Source: Coptodactyla brooksi
Taxonomy: Eukaryota; Arthropoda; Insecta; Coleoptera; Scarabaeidae
NCBI GenBank assembly: GCA_033557675.1
Contig: JAWQRM010000037.1
Coordinates: forward strand, 1 to 36,334
Direction: 5' to 3'
DNA length: 36,334 nt
Part shown: positions 9,930-21,059 of the stretch, one piece after another
Position numbering within the stretch: the first letter of the stretch is position 1
How the letters are laid out: every line of letters begins with the position of its first letter
Notes under the pieces: generated by a model
The model's database searches: none
What the model was told of the DNA's origin: nothing
Seen by the model: only the letters and a program-made list of their open reading frames with translations
Made by a program: the position numbers and the translations under genes

Positions 9930-11185
9930 ATCATTCATAGAAAGGCAGACTGACGAAGAGTGAAGTGTAGGAAACCCAATGCTACTGGATTACCGTTCTC
10001 TTATTTTACAATACCTTATTTGATTCAAAATAATCGAAAAGCAAAAAAAATGCGAAATAATCGGTATTACCAAAATAATGTGGTCTCATTTGGCCGATTC
10101 AGTTTGAGCCATGCTGCTCGTCAGAACATATATTATTTTAGAATTTAACTCATAGATCTTATATTATTAAAATACTATTAGTTATATTTGTCACTGTTGT
10201 GACACCCTGCCTTTCCTCCGGTCACAGAGAAAAGGTGAAACTGGGCAAATCAATATGTTTATTGAACTAAATGAATTAAAATTGATGGCCAACTTGAAAG
10301 TCAATTTCCTTGATGAACTTGATCGACTTTACGCGAGTCCCAGGCGACGACATGCCCAATATTTTCCAGTTTGATTGGTAATTGAGATGTTCAGACTATT
10401 GCACTTCAAACTTGGGGAATTAAAGCTTTATTTTTAAGAAGAATATAAATGTTCAAAAAGTAATACATCTTGCAACATTCAATATAAAACATAATAATAA
10501 TCCATAGCAACGGCTGAAGTTCAAATGTCCATCAAACAATTGATCCATCCCACTAAATTGTCTTGCGCACCTCGTATCAATGAAAATTAAATTTCGTGAC
10601 TATTTCTATACAAAACAATGAAAATTATACCCTCTACGACTGAGATCCTATGTGGTCCTATGACAGTCATTGCTTTATTTTTTTTTAATATGAGCAATTT
10701 GTGTTGGATATTATTGGGTAATATTAAATATTTATTACAATCTCTTCCATTCATTTTCATTGCATATTTACCCATATTTATACCTACTACTATTTTTTAT
10801 TGGAATAAAAAGAGTGAAATTTATACATATGAAACGAGCAGTCAAATGGAATTTCGACGCGAAATTTATTTAGATGGTGAATGTAAATATACCGTTGCTG
10901 TTAAAATAAAAATACTTTCATGAAAATTTGAGAAATGTGCTTGACATTATTATAATTATACATCATAATGATATTATAATTATGCCAATAAGTGACAAGT
11001 CATTTATTGGCATCTTATGCCTTTTGAGAGGTACATCTGCACGTAAATAAGAGCTGGAAGAAGTTGGACTGAGAACAAATGGCGTATGATTAAGTGGATG
11101 GCATTTGTTGTGATACGGTGTTTGTCGTCGGAGTAAAACATTGATCAAAGGTGTGTTGTAAAATTTCATGCCCAGCTTGATACAA
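9930..11185. other. Stretch without an assigned gene
   Basis: Nothing recognisable except small uncharacterised ORFs. A hydrophobic ORF at 10618-10923 (plus, 101 codons) has clustered Phe/Ile/Leu and no known motif; ORFs at 10587-10775 and 10963-11169 (minus) also lack motifs. The 39-codon ORF at 10255-10374 is listed separately. An ATTATAATTAT direct repeat lies near 10945-10982. Confidence 0.4.
10255..10374 (+). CDS. Small uncharacterised ORF, 39 aa
   Basis: ATG to TGA. The product starts MFIELNELKLMANLKVNFLD and continues with ELDRLYASPRRRHAQYFPV. The alternation of hydrophobic and charged residues with a basic patch (PRRRH) looks more protein-like than the surrounding AT-rich translation, which suggests a remnant of an exon or transposon ORF. 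No family recognised, no splice context tested. It could be chance. Confidence 0.15.
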   Translation: MFIELNELKLMANLKVNFLDELDRLYASPRRRHAQYFPV

Positions 11186-11189
11186 CAAC

Positions 11190-11720
11190 CCCAAAATTAT
11201 TGAAACTGATGCAATTAGTTAGTGGTTATAAAGGTTAATCAAGAACTGTTTATGAGTGGCCTACATAATTTAGAGAAGAACCAAACGCGCTCGAACGTAA
11301 TGAACCGGCACCAAGGTTCCGAACTTCTCACAGTTCAAGCGCCAAAATGAGTACGATACTAGATCGCCAATGATCGAAATTCATGAGAATAATTCCAGCA
11401 AATTGCGATAGTATATACAGGAAAAAACAGATTCATATACGTTTTATACCACATCATTTAACACATGAAGAAAAACTGAAATGAATGAACCATTCAAGAG
11501 AAATGCTTATCACCGCTGAAAACATCCCTAACTTCAGAGAAGTTATAGTAACTGGAGACGGGACATGGTGCTTTCAGTACGATACCTCAACAAAACGTCA
11601 GAGTGCCGAGTAGAAGTTATCGGATTGGCCAATGGCTAAAAAGTTCGTCGATATCCGTCGAAATTAACAGAATGTTGACCACTTTCTTCGACAGCAATGG
11701 ATAAGAGTGTATAAGATTTC
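11190..11720 (+). pseudogene. mariner transposase pseudogene, 5' half (split element)
   Basis: Broken frames give VYEW (HTH region), RFIPHHLTHEEKLK, REMLITAENIPNF and then VIVTGDGTWCFQYDTSTKRQ (about 11541-11600), the mariner block around the first catalytic Asp. Asp is kept (11557-11559), but the neighbouring Glu of GDES is Gly. QSAEWK has a TAG for Trp. MLTTFFDSNG follows near 11672-11700 and then similarity stops. The rest of the same transposase resumes at about 12945, on the other side of a Penelope-like element, so this looks like one mariner copy split by insertion. Confidence 0.75.
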
Positions 11721-11779
11721 AAACTATCAAACCAGATTGAACTTATTAATCAATTGATAAATTTAATTAATGAAATTAG

Positions 11780-12925
11780 TTAATTCAAACTGCACCTCTT
11801 AAGCGTTTGGCTCCGATACGTAGATGACACTTTTGTCATTTGGAGATATAGCGATGCCAACCTTCAGGGCTATCTCCATCATATGAACATCCACACGAGG
11901 ATCCAAATCACCATGGAAAAGGAACAAGACGGCAAACTACCCTTCTTGGACGCACTTGTGAACAAAAAACCAGATCGCAACCTAGGTCATACTGTATATA
12001 TAAAACCCACACATACACACCGCTACCTTCACAAAAACAGTAATCGTCATCCGAGTCAAACCTCAAGACGTTGATCATCCGGGACGAAATAATTTGCGAA
12101 CTCATTCACCTACAACACGAATTAAAACATCTTGAGGTCACCTTACAGGCAAATGGCTGTAGTTCGCAAGAAATAAAAAAAGGAATTCGCTCGAGTAGAG
12201 GAGCTAAGACAATCCAACAAGAAATACTTGGCACAGCGTCCTTACCATACATAAATAACCGATCGCATCGGAAAAATACTTCGCCAACAGAAAATACAAG
12301 CTCATGCATAAAATCAACAATTTATTGACGTCTGTCAAAGACCCTAGGAATCCCTCATCTTCAGCTAGAGTATACAGGATACATTTTTCGCGTGGATCTG
12401 TTTATATCGGCACAGCGGAACGAAGGGTCAATACAGGAATAAAAGAACACGAATGGAATACAAAATTTGGCAAATGGGAAAAATCAGCCGTTGCCGAGCA
12501 TGCCCATAAGAACCTGGACCCCAATATTGACTATAAATGGACCGCTATCTTGGAAAAGACCTCCCAATACTACACAAGACTACACCGCGAAGCAATTGAA
12601 ATTCACAGAAATAAATGAAGTGTGGTACCCGGTGTTAAAGAAAACAACGGAGAAACCGTACCAGCTTGGTCGAAAAAACGCAATTGACCCTCTAGATCAA
12701 TAAGGAGTCAGGATCACTCCAAGCAACCCGATTGGTCCGGATGCACCCGTTTCTATAGACACGCATATATTTCAAAAGAAAACATCAGTTGTATACGAGA
12801 CACTGCCTAGATAAGACCTATACAGTCGTAATTTCTGCCACTGAAGATGTCTGCCACAGTCGCAGACGAAGCGTCTGAAATTAGATCTTTTGGACCACGG
12901 CTAACAAACCCAAAAAATAATGTTA
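11780..12925 (+). pseudogene. Penelope-like retroelement inserted in the mariner
   Basis: It begins inside the RT palm: QTAPLK, then WLRYVDDTFVIW with the catalytic YVDD intact (11814-11831); then EQDGKLPFLDALVNKK, THTHRYLHKNSNRHPSQTS, and QHELKHLEVTLQANGCSSQ in another frame; then the GIY-YIG domain ARVYRIHFSRGSVYIGTAER with EHEWNTKFGKWEKSAVAEHA and EAIEIHRN (12360-12618). The 3' region holds hammerhead-like motif D and a CAGACGAAGCGTCTG stretch. It is 5'-truncated with frameshifts. The family differs from the 6372-7888 pair (GIY-YIG sequence clearly diverged). Confidence 0.85.
12841..12881 (+). ncRNA. Hammerhead-like motif D
   Basis: CTGAAGA, T, perfect 6-bp stem GTCTGC / GCAGAC around the loop CACAGTC, then GAAGCGTCTGAAA. 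It has the best-formed stem of the set. The fourth base of GAAA is G. GCGTC would provide a GTC cleavage triplet. It lies at the 3' end of the 11780-12925 element. Confidence 0.5.
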
Positions 12926-12944
12926 TTTCTAATAACACCGGAGC

Positions 12945-13240
12945 CACTGTTTTATTTTGTTATTTTGAAGCGTTTCATTGCAAGAATTGCGGTTAGAATA
13001 GCGAGAACCAGGTAATTGGTTTTTGGTGCATAGTAATGCACTTCAATATTTGGCCAAAAATCAAATCTGTGTTCTGGACCTCAACCGTGTTTGCCGGATT
13101 TAACACCGTGGGAATTATTTTGTTCCCCAAATTAAAACTGACACTGAAATTATCTTCAACGATATAAAGACTATCCAAACCGCAACCAGGCGTCAATTAA
13201 ACATATGTCCACAGGTGCATAAAGAGACCATCTCGAATAA
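12945..13240 (+). pseudogene. mariner transposase pseudogene, 3' half (split element)
   Basis: Frames give NWFLVHSNA, where mariner has the second catalytic Asp (H.DNAP). It is Ser here (13032-13034). They continue with LAKN, then (shifted) LPDLTPWE with the third Asp kept, LFPKLKLTLK, and DIKTIQTATRRQLNI. These are the blocks expected directly after FFDSNG in the 5' half at 11700. Several single-base frameshifts are present. Order, strand and complementarity of the two halves support one interrupted copy. Confidence 0.7.
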
Positions 13241-13969
13241 ATCAGAAAAAGTTTAGTATTTATTGAGCTATGTTCGTTTGTCAATTCTTAAACAAATTTC
13301 TTTGCAATTTTTGTTAACTATCTTATTTATTATCTTTATGAATTTATTTTCTATTCTGGAGCACAAATTTCAACGTGTCAACTGCATGTAAATCTCTGCT
13401 TGAAAAACGACAAGTCCGCTAAGGTTTATTGAAAAATATATTATTTTAATCTTGTTTGAATTTGTGTTTGGTGGTCCAAATACTAATTTGATTCATTAAC
13501 GTTTCTCTTTGAGCATTTTGATATTTTTTCGTGAGTTTATTCAAAATCAAATACCTATTAACGAATGAGTAGGTATAGGACGGCACTTCAACAGATACCT
13601 GCTAGATATAGTTTCAATTGAAACAGCAACGGTTTGAATTGTTTGTTATTTATGTTATTGTGTAAACACCGAAACTAATGTATTCTGTGTCATGTTTCTC
13701 ATATGGCAGCCTGATTAAATTTAAGTAAATTGCAGCAGTGTCAAGCAACTGATAAAACGAATTGTTTGGTTTATGCTAATAAAACACACTCTCTGTTTAT
13801 ATATTATCTGATATAATAAAACATTGTAGTTCAATATTACATTGCGCTTAAATTCTCTTATTATTACTGCACTCGTACAGTAAACGAGGGAAAATCACGA
13901 AGTAAAGTACAGTATAACGGCCGTTTAATGATTTCTCGATAGAGGGTGGTAACAGAATCAAGTACTTAC
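13241..13969 (-). other. Putative intron downstream of the Beat exon
   Basis: AT-rich sequence with no recognisable repeat or exon. In minus-strand orientation it starts with the donor GTAAGT. I searched by eye for the next Beat Ig half (YxCEV-type motif) and saw none, so the downstream exon must lie beyond this stretch and probably outside the window. Confidence 0.4.
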
Positions 13970-14175
13970 ATCGACAGTGATATAGGGTATCGGGAACACT
14001 TTGGACGGTGGAGATTCCTTCGGCACGTACCGATAGAACTCGATGTCGTACTTGTACCACTTGATCGAGTACAGGGCGACGTCCTCCAGGTCATAGTAGC
14101 ACGATAATGTCACCGTGTCTCCCATTCTGACAACGTCGGGCACTCGGATATGCATGTTCCTGAGTGCTGTCAAGC
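13970..14175 (-). CDS. Beaten path (Beat) family Ig-domain exon, internal
   Basis: This is one internal exon of a Beat-family cell-surface or secreted immunoglobulin protein, a family that acts in axon guidance and synaptic partner recognition, often with Side proteins. Minus strand: acceptor TCTCCTGTTGCAG then GCTTGACAG; donor GAT then GTAAGTACT. The length of 206 bp is 2 bases plus 68 codons, so the exon enters after codon base 1 and leaves on a codon boundary. The product starts LTALRNMHIRVPDVVRMGDT and shows the first Ig Cys in TLSCYYDLE, the core Trp in YSIKWYK and the Beat signature EFYRYVPKESPPSKVFP, ending ITVD. No stops. It is GC-richer than its surroundings, as expected of a constrained exon. 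KYDIEF and PIPYITVD differ slightly from the usual G-rich forms (KxGREF, PxPGI). The signal-peptide exon (higher coordinates) and second Ig half (lower) are not in view; paralog not assigned. Confidence 0.88.
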
Positions 14176-16830
14176 CTGCAACAGGAGACCAGTCATGAAA
14201 GAAGTTAGAGAAAAAAACAGAAATTTTAAAAAAGTGCCAATACACGTAGCGTTTATACAGCAATACAAAACGTATATTGATATTGACTTTACATCAGCCA
14301 TTTTCTAATATCAGATCAATAAAACAGAAAAAAAGGTTGGGACCAGGACCGCAAAAAAACCCTTCCATCAACTGATAAATTAAAAGATAAAGTAGACCGG
14401 TGCAACTCCAACAAAACTATACCATGAATCGATAGATTGAAAAATGGTATTTTTTAAATGCTAATGAAACAATTCTCTCTTGTTCACGCGTATACGTTTT
14501 AGATAACAACTTATTCTTATTCGCTTTATTGTCAATTATTTTTGTGTCCGTATTTGTATTATTATTATTATTAAAAATAATAATAAATCGAAAAGTACAA
14601 ATCAGTCAAATACACAAAGATTTTTGATTTAATTCTCTAATGGAAGTTATATATACCGTTAAGAAAAGTGGTGAAGTTACATATATTCGTGATTTATAGT
14701 AAGTAGTAATATATTATTTACTTGACTCAGTTACATTCTTTTTCTTATTACTAAATTATCTCAGCTTCTGTGTTTTTCTTAATGCAAATTCCTTTTATAC
14801 CTTTTATTTAGTTTTCTTCGTAGAAATTTGAATGAAACAATCTTTCATTCTCAAACTCTTGACTGACTGGCGTTCTTTCCTGGTAAGGGGAGTTTTAATT
14901 GGAAAAGTATTGAAATAGTTTTCGAGATTTGGTTTTTACAAACGTCTCTCACAGTTGCTTTCACACTGCCATTAAATTGAACCTTCAATATTTCCCACCA
15001 GACCGCCCAAACTGTTGTGCATACAATATAAAACCTAAGCTTTTATTTAATAATGCAATTTAGTCTTTGTCAAAAGTTTGAGATGAATGATTCAATACAT
15101 TCTCTTCGAGTATTTACTGTCCAACACTGGAGGGTTGGGAAAATGTTTTCACTGGTTTAATTTTTTTTGTTTTTTATTTAAGGAAAGCATTTCATTTTAA
15201 TGTTTCCTGCCACCTTGTTACTCTGTGTTTTGCTCATATTTATTGCAAATTTGCAATTTTGCGAACGGTATATTTGCCCAAATTTATCTAATTTGACAAA
15301 TATCACCTTTAATACAACTATGAGCAATAATCGGTTAAACGGAGTTTGACATAAGAAACTCGTCGAGCGACAGCGTAGTTATGTAGGAACTGCTTATTTT
15401 CATTTTAACATAAAATCTTGTCGGTACATCCATTTTTCTTTATTTAAATAAAGAAAATAACCTTATATACAGATTTGTATCGCGGTTTTCACCTTACATA
15501 CCAAGTCAGCATCATTCGAAGCGACAGACAAAGAATAAAAAGTATTCTACGTTTTATTTTATACTAAAAGGTGACAACCAGATGTTGCCCTACTGTATAA
15601 CGCGATCAGTAGAAATCAGCAAAGTGCATTTTTTTTCTGACCCAATATGTGTGCTTGTTGTGCATTTCGGAAGTTACTCTTATTCTCCTATTAGATTATA
15701 CAGGGGGGCTGAACAATATTATTCCCCTATCTTTATGAATTGTGTTGTTGCATTTAATGATTTCGAAACTTTTAAATGCATCCAAGAATCTATTGTTGGA
15801 ATCTCACTATCGATTGAGATATTGTTTGGCAAACATGGCTGATCGTTTTGTTTAATTTTATTTTTCAAACATTTATTGATTTATTTCATTTTTGAAGTGT
15901 TTCGCAATTTAATAAGAATCGAGTTTTTATTTATCCATCGAATTTAAAAGTAGGTATATAAAAAATAAATGTATCGCTGTAGTGTGTTTTCAAGTGGTCA
16001 ATCCTTTTAGTCGTTTTTTCTGTTCCTCTCTTGGTAGATGTGGAAGAAAGAAAAAGAAATGTTAGAAAGACTGTTGCATTGAAAAAGAGGCGAAGCGGAT
16101 CGTTAGTGAAATTTTTAGGTATTATACATTGCAGAAGTATGATGTGGTGTGAAATTAAAGTATAAATCGATTGCTCTAAAATGTACCGCACAGACTATTA
16201 CTACATCGTTAAAAATGATTGAAATCTAAGTTGGAAGAAAGAAAGAAGAAGAAGCGAAAATATGTGATAGATCTCCAAACTAAGGAATAAAAAGAGAAAA
16301 TTAAGAAAATAAGGAAACTTGACTTATATTTACCTTCATCATTAACCTTTATCTTCTAATATGAAGATTAGTTATATAGGCTAGGGCATAAGGATCTCCC
16401 ATATTTCGAGGGATACGACGTGAGCTCTGGTAGGGATAAAGGGGTGGAATAGATCTAATTCGGTAGCTTAGGCTGCCGTTTCTTTGGTGCCCATCATGGA
16501 CTAGATCGATTATCATTGGGGGTTTGTTATTTACGCACATTATGAGAACAGTTTTTCAGAAGCAGAAAATATAACAATTAGTAAAGTCAATAGTGTTTTA
16601 TACTTGTGAATTAAGACCGTATTAGAGGAAGGGTCATCTCTTTGTGAAGATGGCCCAACCAGTAAAAAACTGCTTATTTTAAATATGGGTTAAATGTCCA
16701 CAAAAAATAGCAAACTCATATGAATAATATTTATTTACCCCTTTACACTGTTATATTCGTTTAACGAGCTAGCGATGAGAGTACCCAGTATATCGATTTT
16801 CGAACGGGAAGAAACAGGAGAATAAGTTTC
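14176..16830 (-). other. Putative intron upstream of the Beat exon
   Basis: On the minus strand this is intron leading to the acceptor at 14176. I recognise no transposon protein. It contains (ATT)n/(AAT)n tracts near 14553-14590 and several AT-rich palindromes. An 86-codon plus-strand ORF at 15582-15842 and minus-strand ORFs at 15931-16191 and 16349-16540 have no motif I know. Confidence 0.4.
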
Positions 16831-16839
16831 TAAAGAGCT

Positions 16840-16945
16840 AAGAGAGACCGGTACCCTATACGTAAAGTACCTATCATGAAAGCAGAAGATCGTAACTTCG
16901 AATCGTGCTCAGAGCTCAATTTGTTTACTTGTTTATATAAAAACT
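16840..16945 (+). repeat. Possible tRNA-derived SINE head
   Basis: A tRNA-like stretch contains GAGCTAAGAGAGACC (A-box-like), GTACCTATCATGAAAGCAG (anticodon-arm-like) and AACTTCGAATCGTGCTC (B-box-like, compare GGTTCGAATC), followed by an AATTTGTTTACTTGTT tail. The stems are imperfect, so it is not a functional tRNA. The order and spacing fit a decayed SINE. Confidence 0.35.
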
Positions 16946-17591
16946 ATACGGTTACTTATTTCATCTATGGGCAAAATGTACACAAAAAGCAGTAAATTAC
17001 TGTAAGGTATAGTGTTGTTGTATAAGATCCAGCTTACTGCTATCCCCTGCATAGTACTGTTCCTTTTAAGACTCAATTATTATTTATATAAAGTGGACAT
17101 TATCACATAAAACACAATGATGCTCTAAAAATATTTCAACCTTCGCTCTTAAGAGACCTTTTGTCATGTCACTTAACAGTGTTTTAATCGTCAACCATAA
17201 ACGCCATCAATATGCAACAACCCTCAATCACCCGCAATACCAAGGCACATTACAAAATTGTATATTTCTTCTGATATCTCCAGGACTGCTTCTCATTGTG
17301 CTTTTCAACAAAAGGTAAAACTGCTCATTCAAATATTTACACATTATCACGTCAGATATTAAACTCAGATTAAATTGTTAGTCAGTAGTGTGAGTGATTA
17401 AAAAAGCAAAGAGGATCTGGGTAAACAAGAATGTCCATAAGAATAAAATGACCAGGATTACTCACGAAGAGGAATACAGTAAATTAAGCTAGTAATTTAT
17501 TGAATCGGACTAGCATATCATTGAAAGTATACATTTTCTTGACAAAATAACAAAGGAAGATAACTAAAGGTTTGGAACCTTTGAAAACGAA

Positions 17592-17704
17592 TGTCACTAC
17601 TACGCCCAAATGTGAATGAGTCTTTCATCGCTCCTGATGATGCCAACTTGGTTAGCGAAACGTGCATCGTGCATTCTTTTTCACATTTTGGCGTAGTGGC
17701 GACA
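17592..17704. repeat. 25-bp inverted repeat enclosing hammerhead-like motif E
   Basis: Arm 17592-17616 (TGTCACTACTACGCCCAAAT then GTGAA) is complementary to 17680-17704 at 22 of 25 positions. The 63-bp interior holds motif E. The arms are not present around the related motif F at 29666. Confidence 0.75.
17634..17665 (+). ncRNA. Hammerhead-like motif E
   Basis: CTGATGA (intact), T, stem GCCAAC / GTTAGC (5 of 6 pairs, loop TTG), then GAAACGTGC. It is nearly identical to motif F over about 35 bases including the leader TCGCTC. No Penelope coding sequence is firmly recognised nearby; the 60-codon ORF at 17787-17969 (KYLRNTRNLCRNLYKTAARS) might be an N-terminal remnant. Confidence 0.5.
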
Positions 17705-17705
17705 T

Positions 17706-20340
17706 TAGAGGGCGGTAAGATAGCTTTCTAGCAAAAAAATAATCAAAGATTTAAAACGTATAAATTTCAGTTATTATTTAAAATAATTGCGTAAGAACAT
17801 AGAATGGCTTAGAGATTTATATGTTAAATGTGATACTAAATATTTGCGTAATACGAGAAACCTCTGTAGAAATTTATACAAAACAGCAGCACGTAGTTTG
17901 AAGAGCAGAGATGTTCACGCTTTTATTAACTATTCAAACAATATATCGTTTATTATTAATCTCAAATAAAGCAAAATCACACTTGCATTACATAAGATCA
18001 AATCGTTCAACGTCCATAACGGTTACTTAGTAATTACTAGCACTTTAATGAGTAATATATCTCAATAATTTGAATTCCTTTTCATTAATAGCAAATGATA
18101 CTAATGCAATGAAGTACGTGACAAAATTAATAGTTAACATTACAGCTACAACAGAGATATTTCTGGCGTGAATAGCTTTATAATTTTATCAAAATAAGGT
18201 ATAATAACTGTATATTTAGATATATGTAGATGTAATAGTTTTTGCGCCGATATGCCGTCGTCGCTAATTAGGTGCAAAAGTTTCGCCCTTTTTCTGCTGA
18301 TGTCATCTCCAATGCAGGTTGTTTATCGGTGGGTTGTTTATTGTCTTATACCGATATTTAGACCGATATTAATAATCACCTACTTTTTATTTATATTTGC
18401 AAGTTAAAACACATATACTAGACAGTAGTGACAGAAGTATCAATGGTTACATTTGACTAAAGGTTGCTGTAGCTCGATGTTTTTCATTTCTCAATTCTGA
18501 CAATGTCGACAATATTCGATGTGTGCTCTAACATGTAAAGAATAAAGTAATTCATTACCAGCTCGTAAACGGCAACAAAAATACAAAAAGAAGTTAAGTA
18601 TTCTACATTGATGTCGATAAATGTTACCGTTTGGCATAAAGGCCACTTTAAGTTTGTAGCAAGTGAATCAAGTTTTCAATTATATTAATATTTAAATCTG
18701 ATAATGCTATTGTCATAAAAATAGCCGATAAGTAAGAACAAAATATAATATAATTTATAATAAATATACAAAATAACGTTCCTCAGCAAAATGGAAAATG
18801 TCAGCTTTGCTTGGCACAATTTCACGTTCAGTTATTAATTATAGTCGTGAATAATTAGCATCTGTTAGAGACATTTCATAAAGAAACGCCTCTAAGCATC
18901 CCCACAAACCGAAATCAATTGGAATTAGATCTGAGGCACAAAACATAATAAGTTATAGTTTATTCCAAGAACTATCGAACGAATTATACGTCCCATACAA
19001 GCGTGTAAAACCATTTGTATAAGATTTGCATTTAATCAACATGCGTGTGCTGCATGAGTTGACAAAAGTAATTCGTACACCCAACTGCTATTTATTTCGC
19101 AAGTGTAAGAGAAAACAATTCACTTTTGAAGCAATATCAATAAATATTGTTTAATGATGTATGAATCGAATGTAATATATAGCAATTTAAATTTTCCGAA
19201 AACCGTTGTTATAATCATTATAATCGTGGCATTGTTCGTCTTTTACCTACAGACACAGGTTTACTAAATCATCGATTTTTTTTATAAAACTAAGAGTATT
19301 ATATTTTAGTTACATTTTTATATTGATACTTTGCAAGCTCCTATTTGCATGAAGATAATTATTTGTTTTCGGTGAATTTAAATGGAACAAACACAAAAAC
19401 ACGAAATTTAGGTATCGATCTTAATTTTACGATGGAATACTGCAATTACTAACAAAGCGTACTTTTGAGAAGCATTTTGATGGCATAAGCCCATTAGCAT
19501 TTTCCATTTAGTTCACGTGCAATTTCTGTGGATGGAAGTCGTATCATTACTGACTGCTCCAACATGCGGCTACATTGAAATCCTAAATGCATCGTCTCCA
19601 GCTGAAAACAGTCTGGAGTGCTTCTATTTTAAATAATAGATTAAGTAGTCAACACTACTAATTGCATTCGACTGGATTCGACTTGCATTCGAAGCAGCAG
19701 CGGTATTGACTAGAAACTTAGGCGTCGATTTCAATTGCACTACTGTCTGTGTACGTAGGCATACATTCCGAGTCAATAAACCGCTTAATTATCATTTCGG
19801 CATATCAACAGCAGTTGTGCTTAATGCAAGCAGAATTTACCACCGATAATTTAGTGCAATATAAAACATACATTCTACGCAAACAGCTTAGCCCTTGATT
19901 AATCTATAATCAATAGAATCAATTTTAGAACGGAAGAAGCTGTAAAAGCCACACAAAGGTGTTAAAAAGCATTGTATTGAAATGCGTTATAGATTCATAT
20001 TTCTTTACTTTAAGATAGATTTTGTAATGTAATTAAATTATTACGATTTTAACTCGATATGTGGGAACAATTACAGTTTTCCGCAAGAAAACCTGACTTT
20101 TTCAATTGACAGTTCATGACAGCGTCGAAAGTTGAATATATCAGGTACTATACCAGGAGCTAGGAAAAATTGCAAAGAAGCTGTTTTTTGAGATGTAAAC
20201 TATAAGAATAATTCAACCAACTGCATAATTCTTTATCAATCGCTAGAAACATATCACTGGTAAGAATCACAATAACTCCAGTAGTTACCACAGATGATTT
20301 CGATAAACTATTTCAAGTTGGTGTCAATACATTGATATTG
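17706..20340. other. Stretch without an assigned gene
   Basis: AT-rich. Apart from the unassigned 60-codon ORF at 17787-17969, I see no exon, RNA gene or recognisable transposon protein. A GTGTCAATA / TATTGACAC 9-bp hairpin near 20321-20345 marks the approach to the LINE remnant. Confidence 0.4.
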
Positions 20341-20344
20341 ACAC

Positions 20345-20840
20345 TCGATTATCCTTCTCAAGCCTTCCTGGACCTTCTCATACCATCTCTCATTCGGTGT
20401 ATTCGTTCTAGTCCCTCAATTGCTTTTCCACTGAGCATTGATTTTGCCTTTGTTTCCTGGATATTCTTTCTATATGTCGCAGCCTCCTGACTCTTTGGAC
20501 TTTCACGTACGTCGTTATAATTTCTTGTTATAAAATCTTCTACGACCTCATTTGTCCTTCTCTTTCATACTTCTGTATTTTACTTCTCTTGGTATCATTC
20601 TTTCCCATTTGTCCAGTATTTTTTTTCTTTATTTTATTTAGTACCCAGATCTTACATACGTAAATTACGTCTTACGATTATCTTATTGATTATTATTTTA
20701 GCTTCCTAGATGCATACATTTTGACTTCATTAGAACTTTTAGGCTACCAAGTTTTGTATTTTCTGTTCATCGTGACCCTTTTCGCTATTAGGAATCCTAG
20801 ATAGCTAAAACTGCTTCTTCGAACGTATATATTTCTCCCA
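20345..20840 (-). pseudogene. LINE 3' part (interrupted by piggyBac)
   Basis: Minus strand from the junction: GRNIYVRRSSFSYLGFLIAK, the YLG block after the RT palm of many non-LTR elements, then YVCKIWVLNK (usual form Y.CE.W.L), and later VKVQRVRRLRHIERI, the W.GH..RM block near LINE C-termini. Stops and frameshifts throughout. The remaining upstream codons continue at 23003-23070 on the far side of the piggyBac, and reading is in frame when one TTAA is removed. Clade not assigned. Confidence 0.7.
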
Positions 20841-21059
20841 TTAACCCGTCGTCACACGAATGACAATGTTACATCATTACATGGGTGAAATTTGTGGGAT
20901 CCTTTAAGAACTACAGATTAAATTTGTAGGTAGTTATATAACTTATAGAAAAAAATACTTTAAAGATGTTGTATCAACTATATATTAGGACATTCAACCA
21001 AAAACAAATGTAATCCATAAAAATAATGCATTAATAAATATGAATGATTGGCTTCTTAC

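Noticed and set aside
10618..10923. Hydrophobic 101-codon ORF as a membrane protein or receptor exon
   Set aside because: Hydrophobicity is expected from T-rich DNA; no conserved motif, splice sites or partner exon seen.
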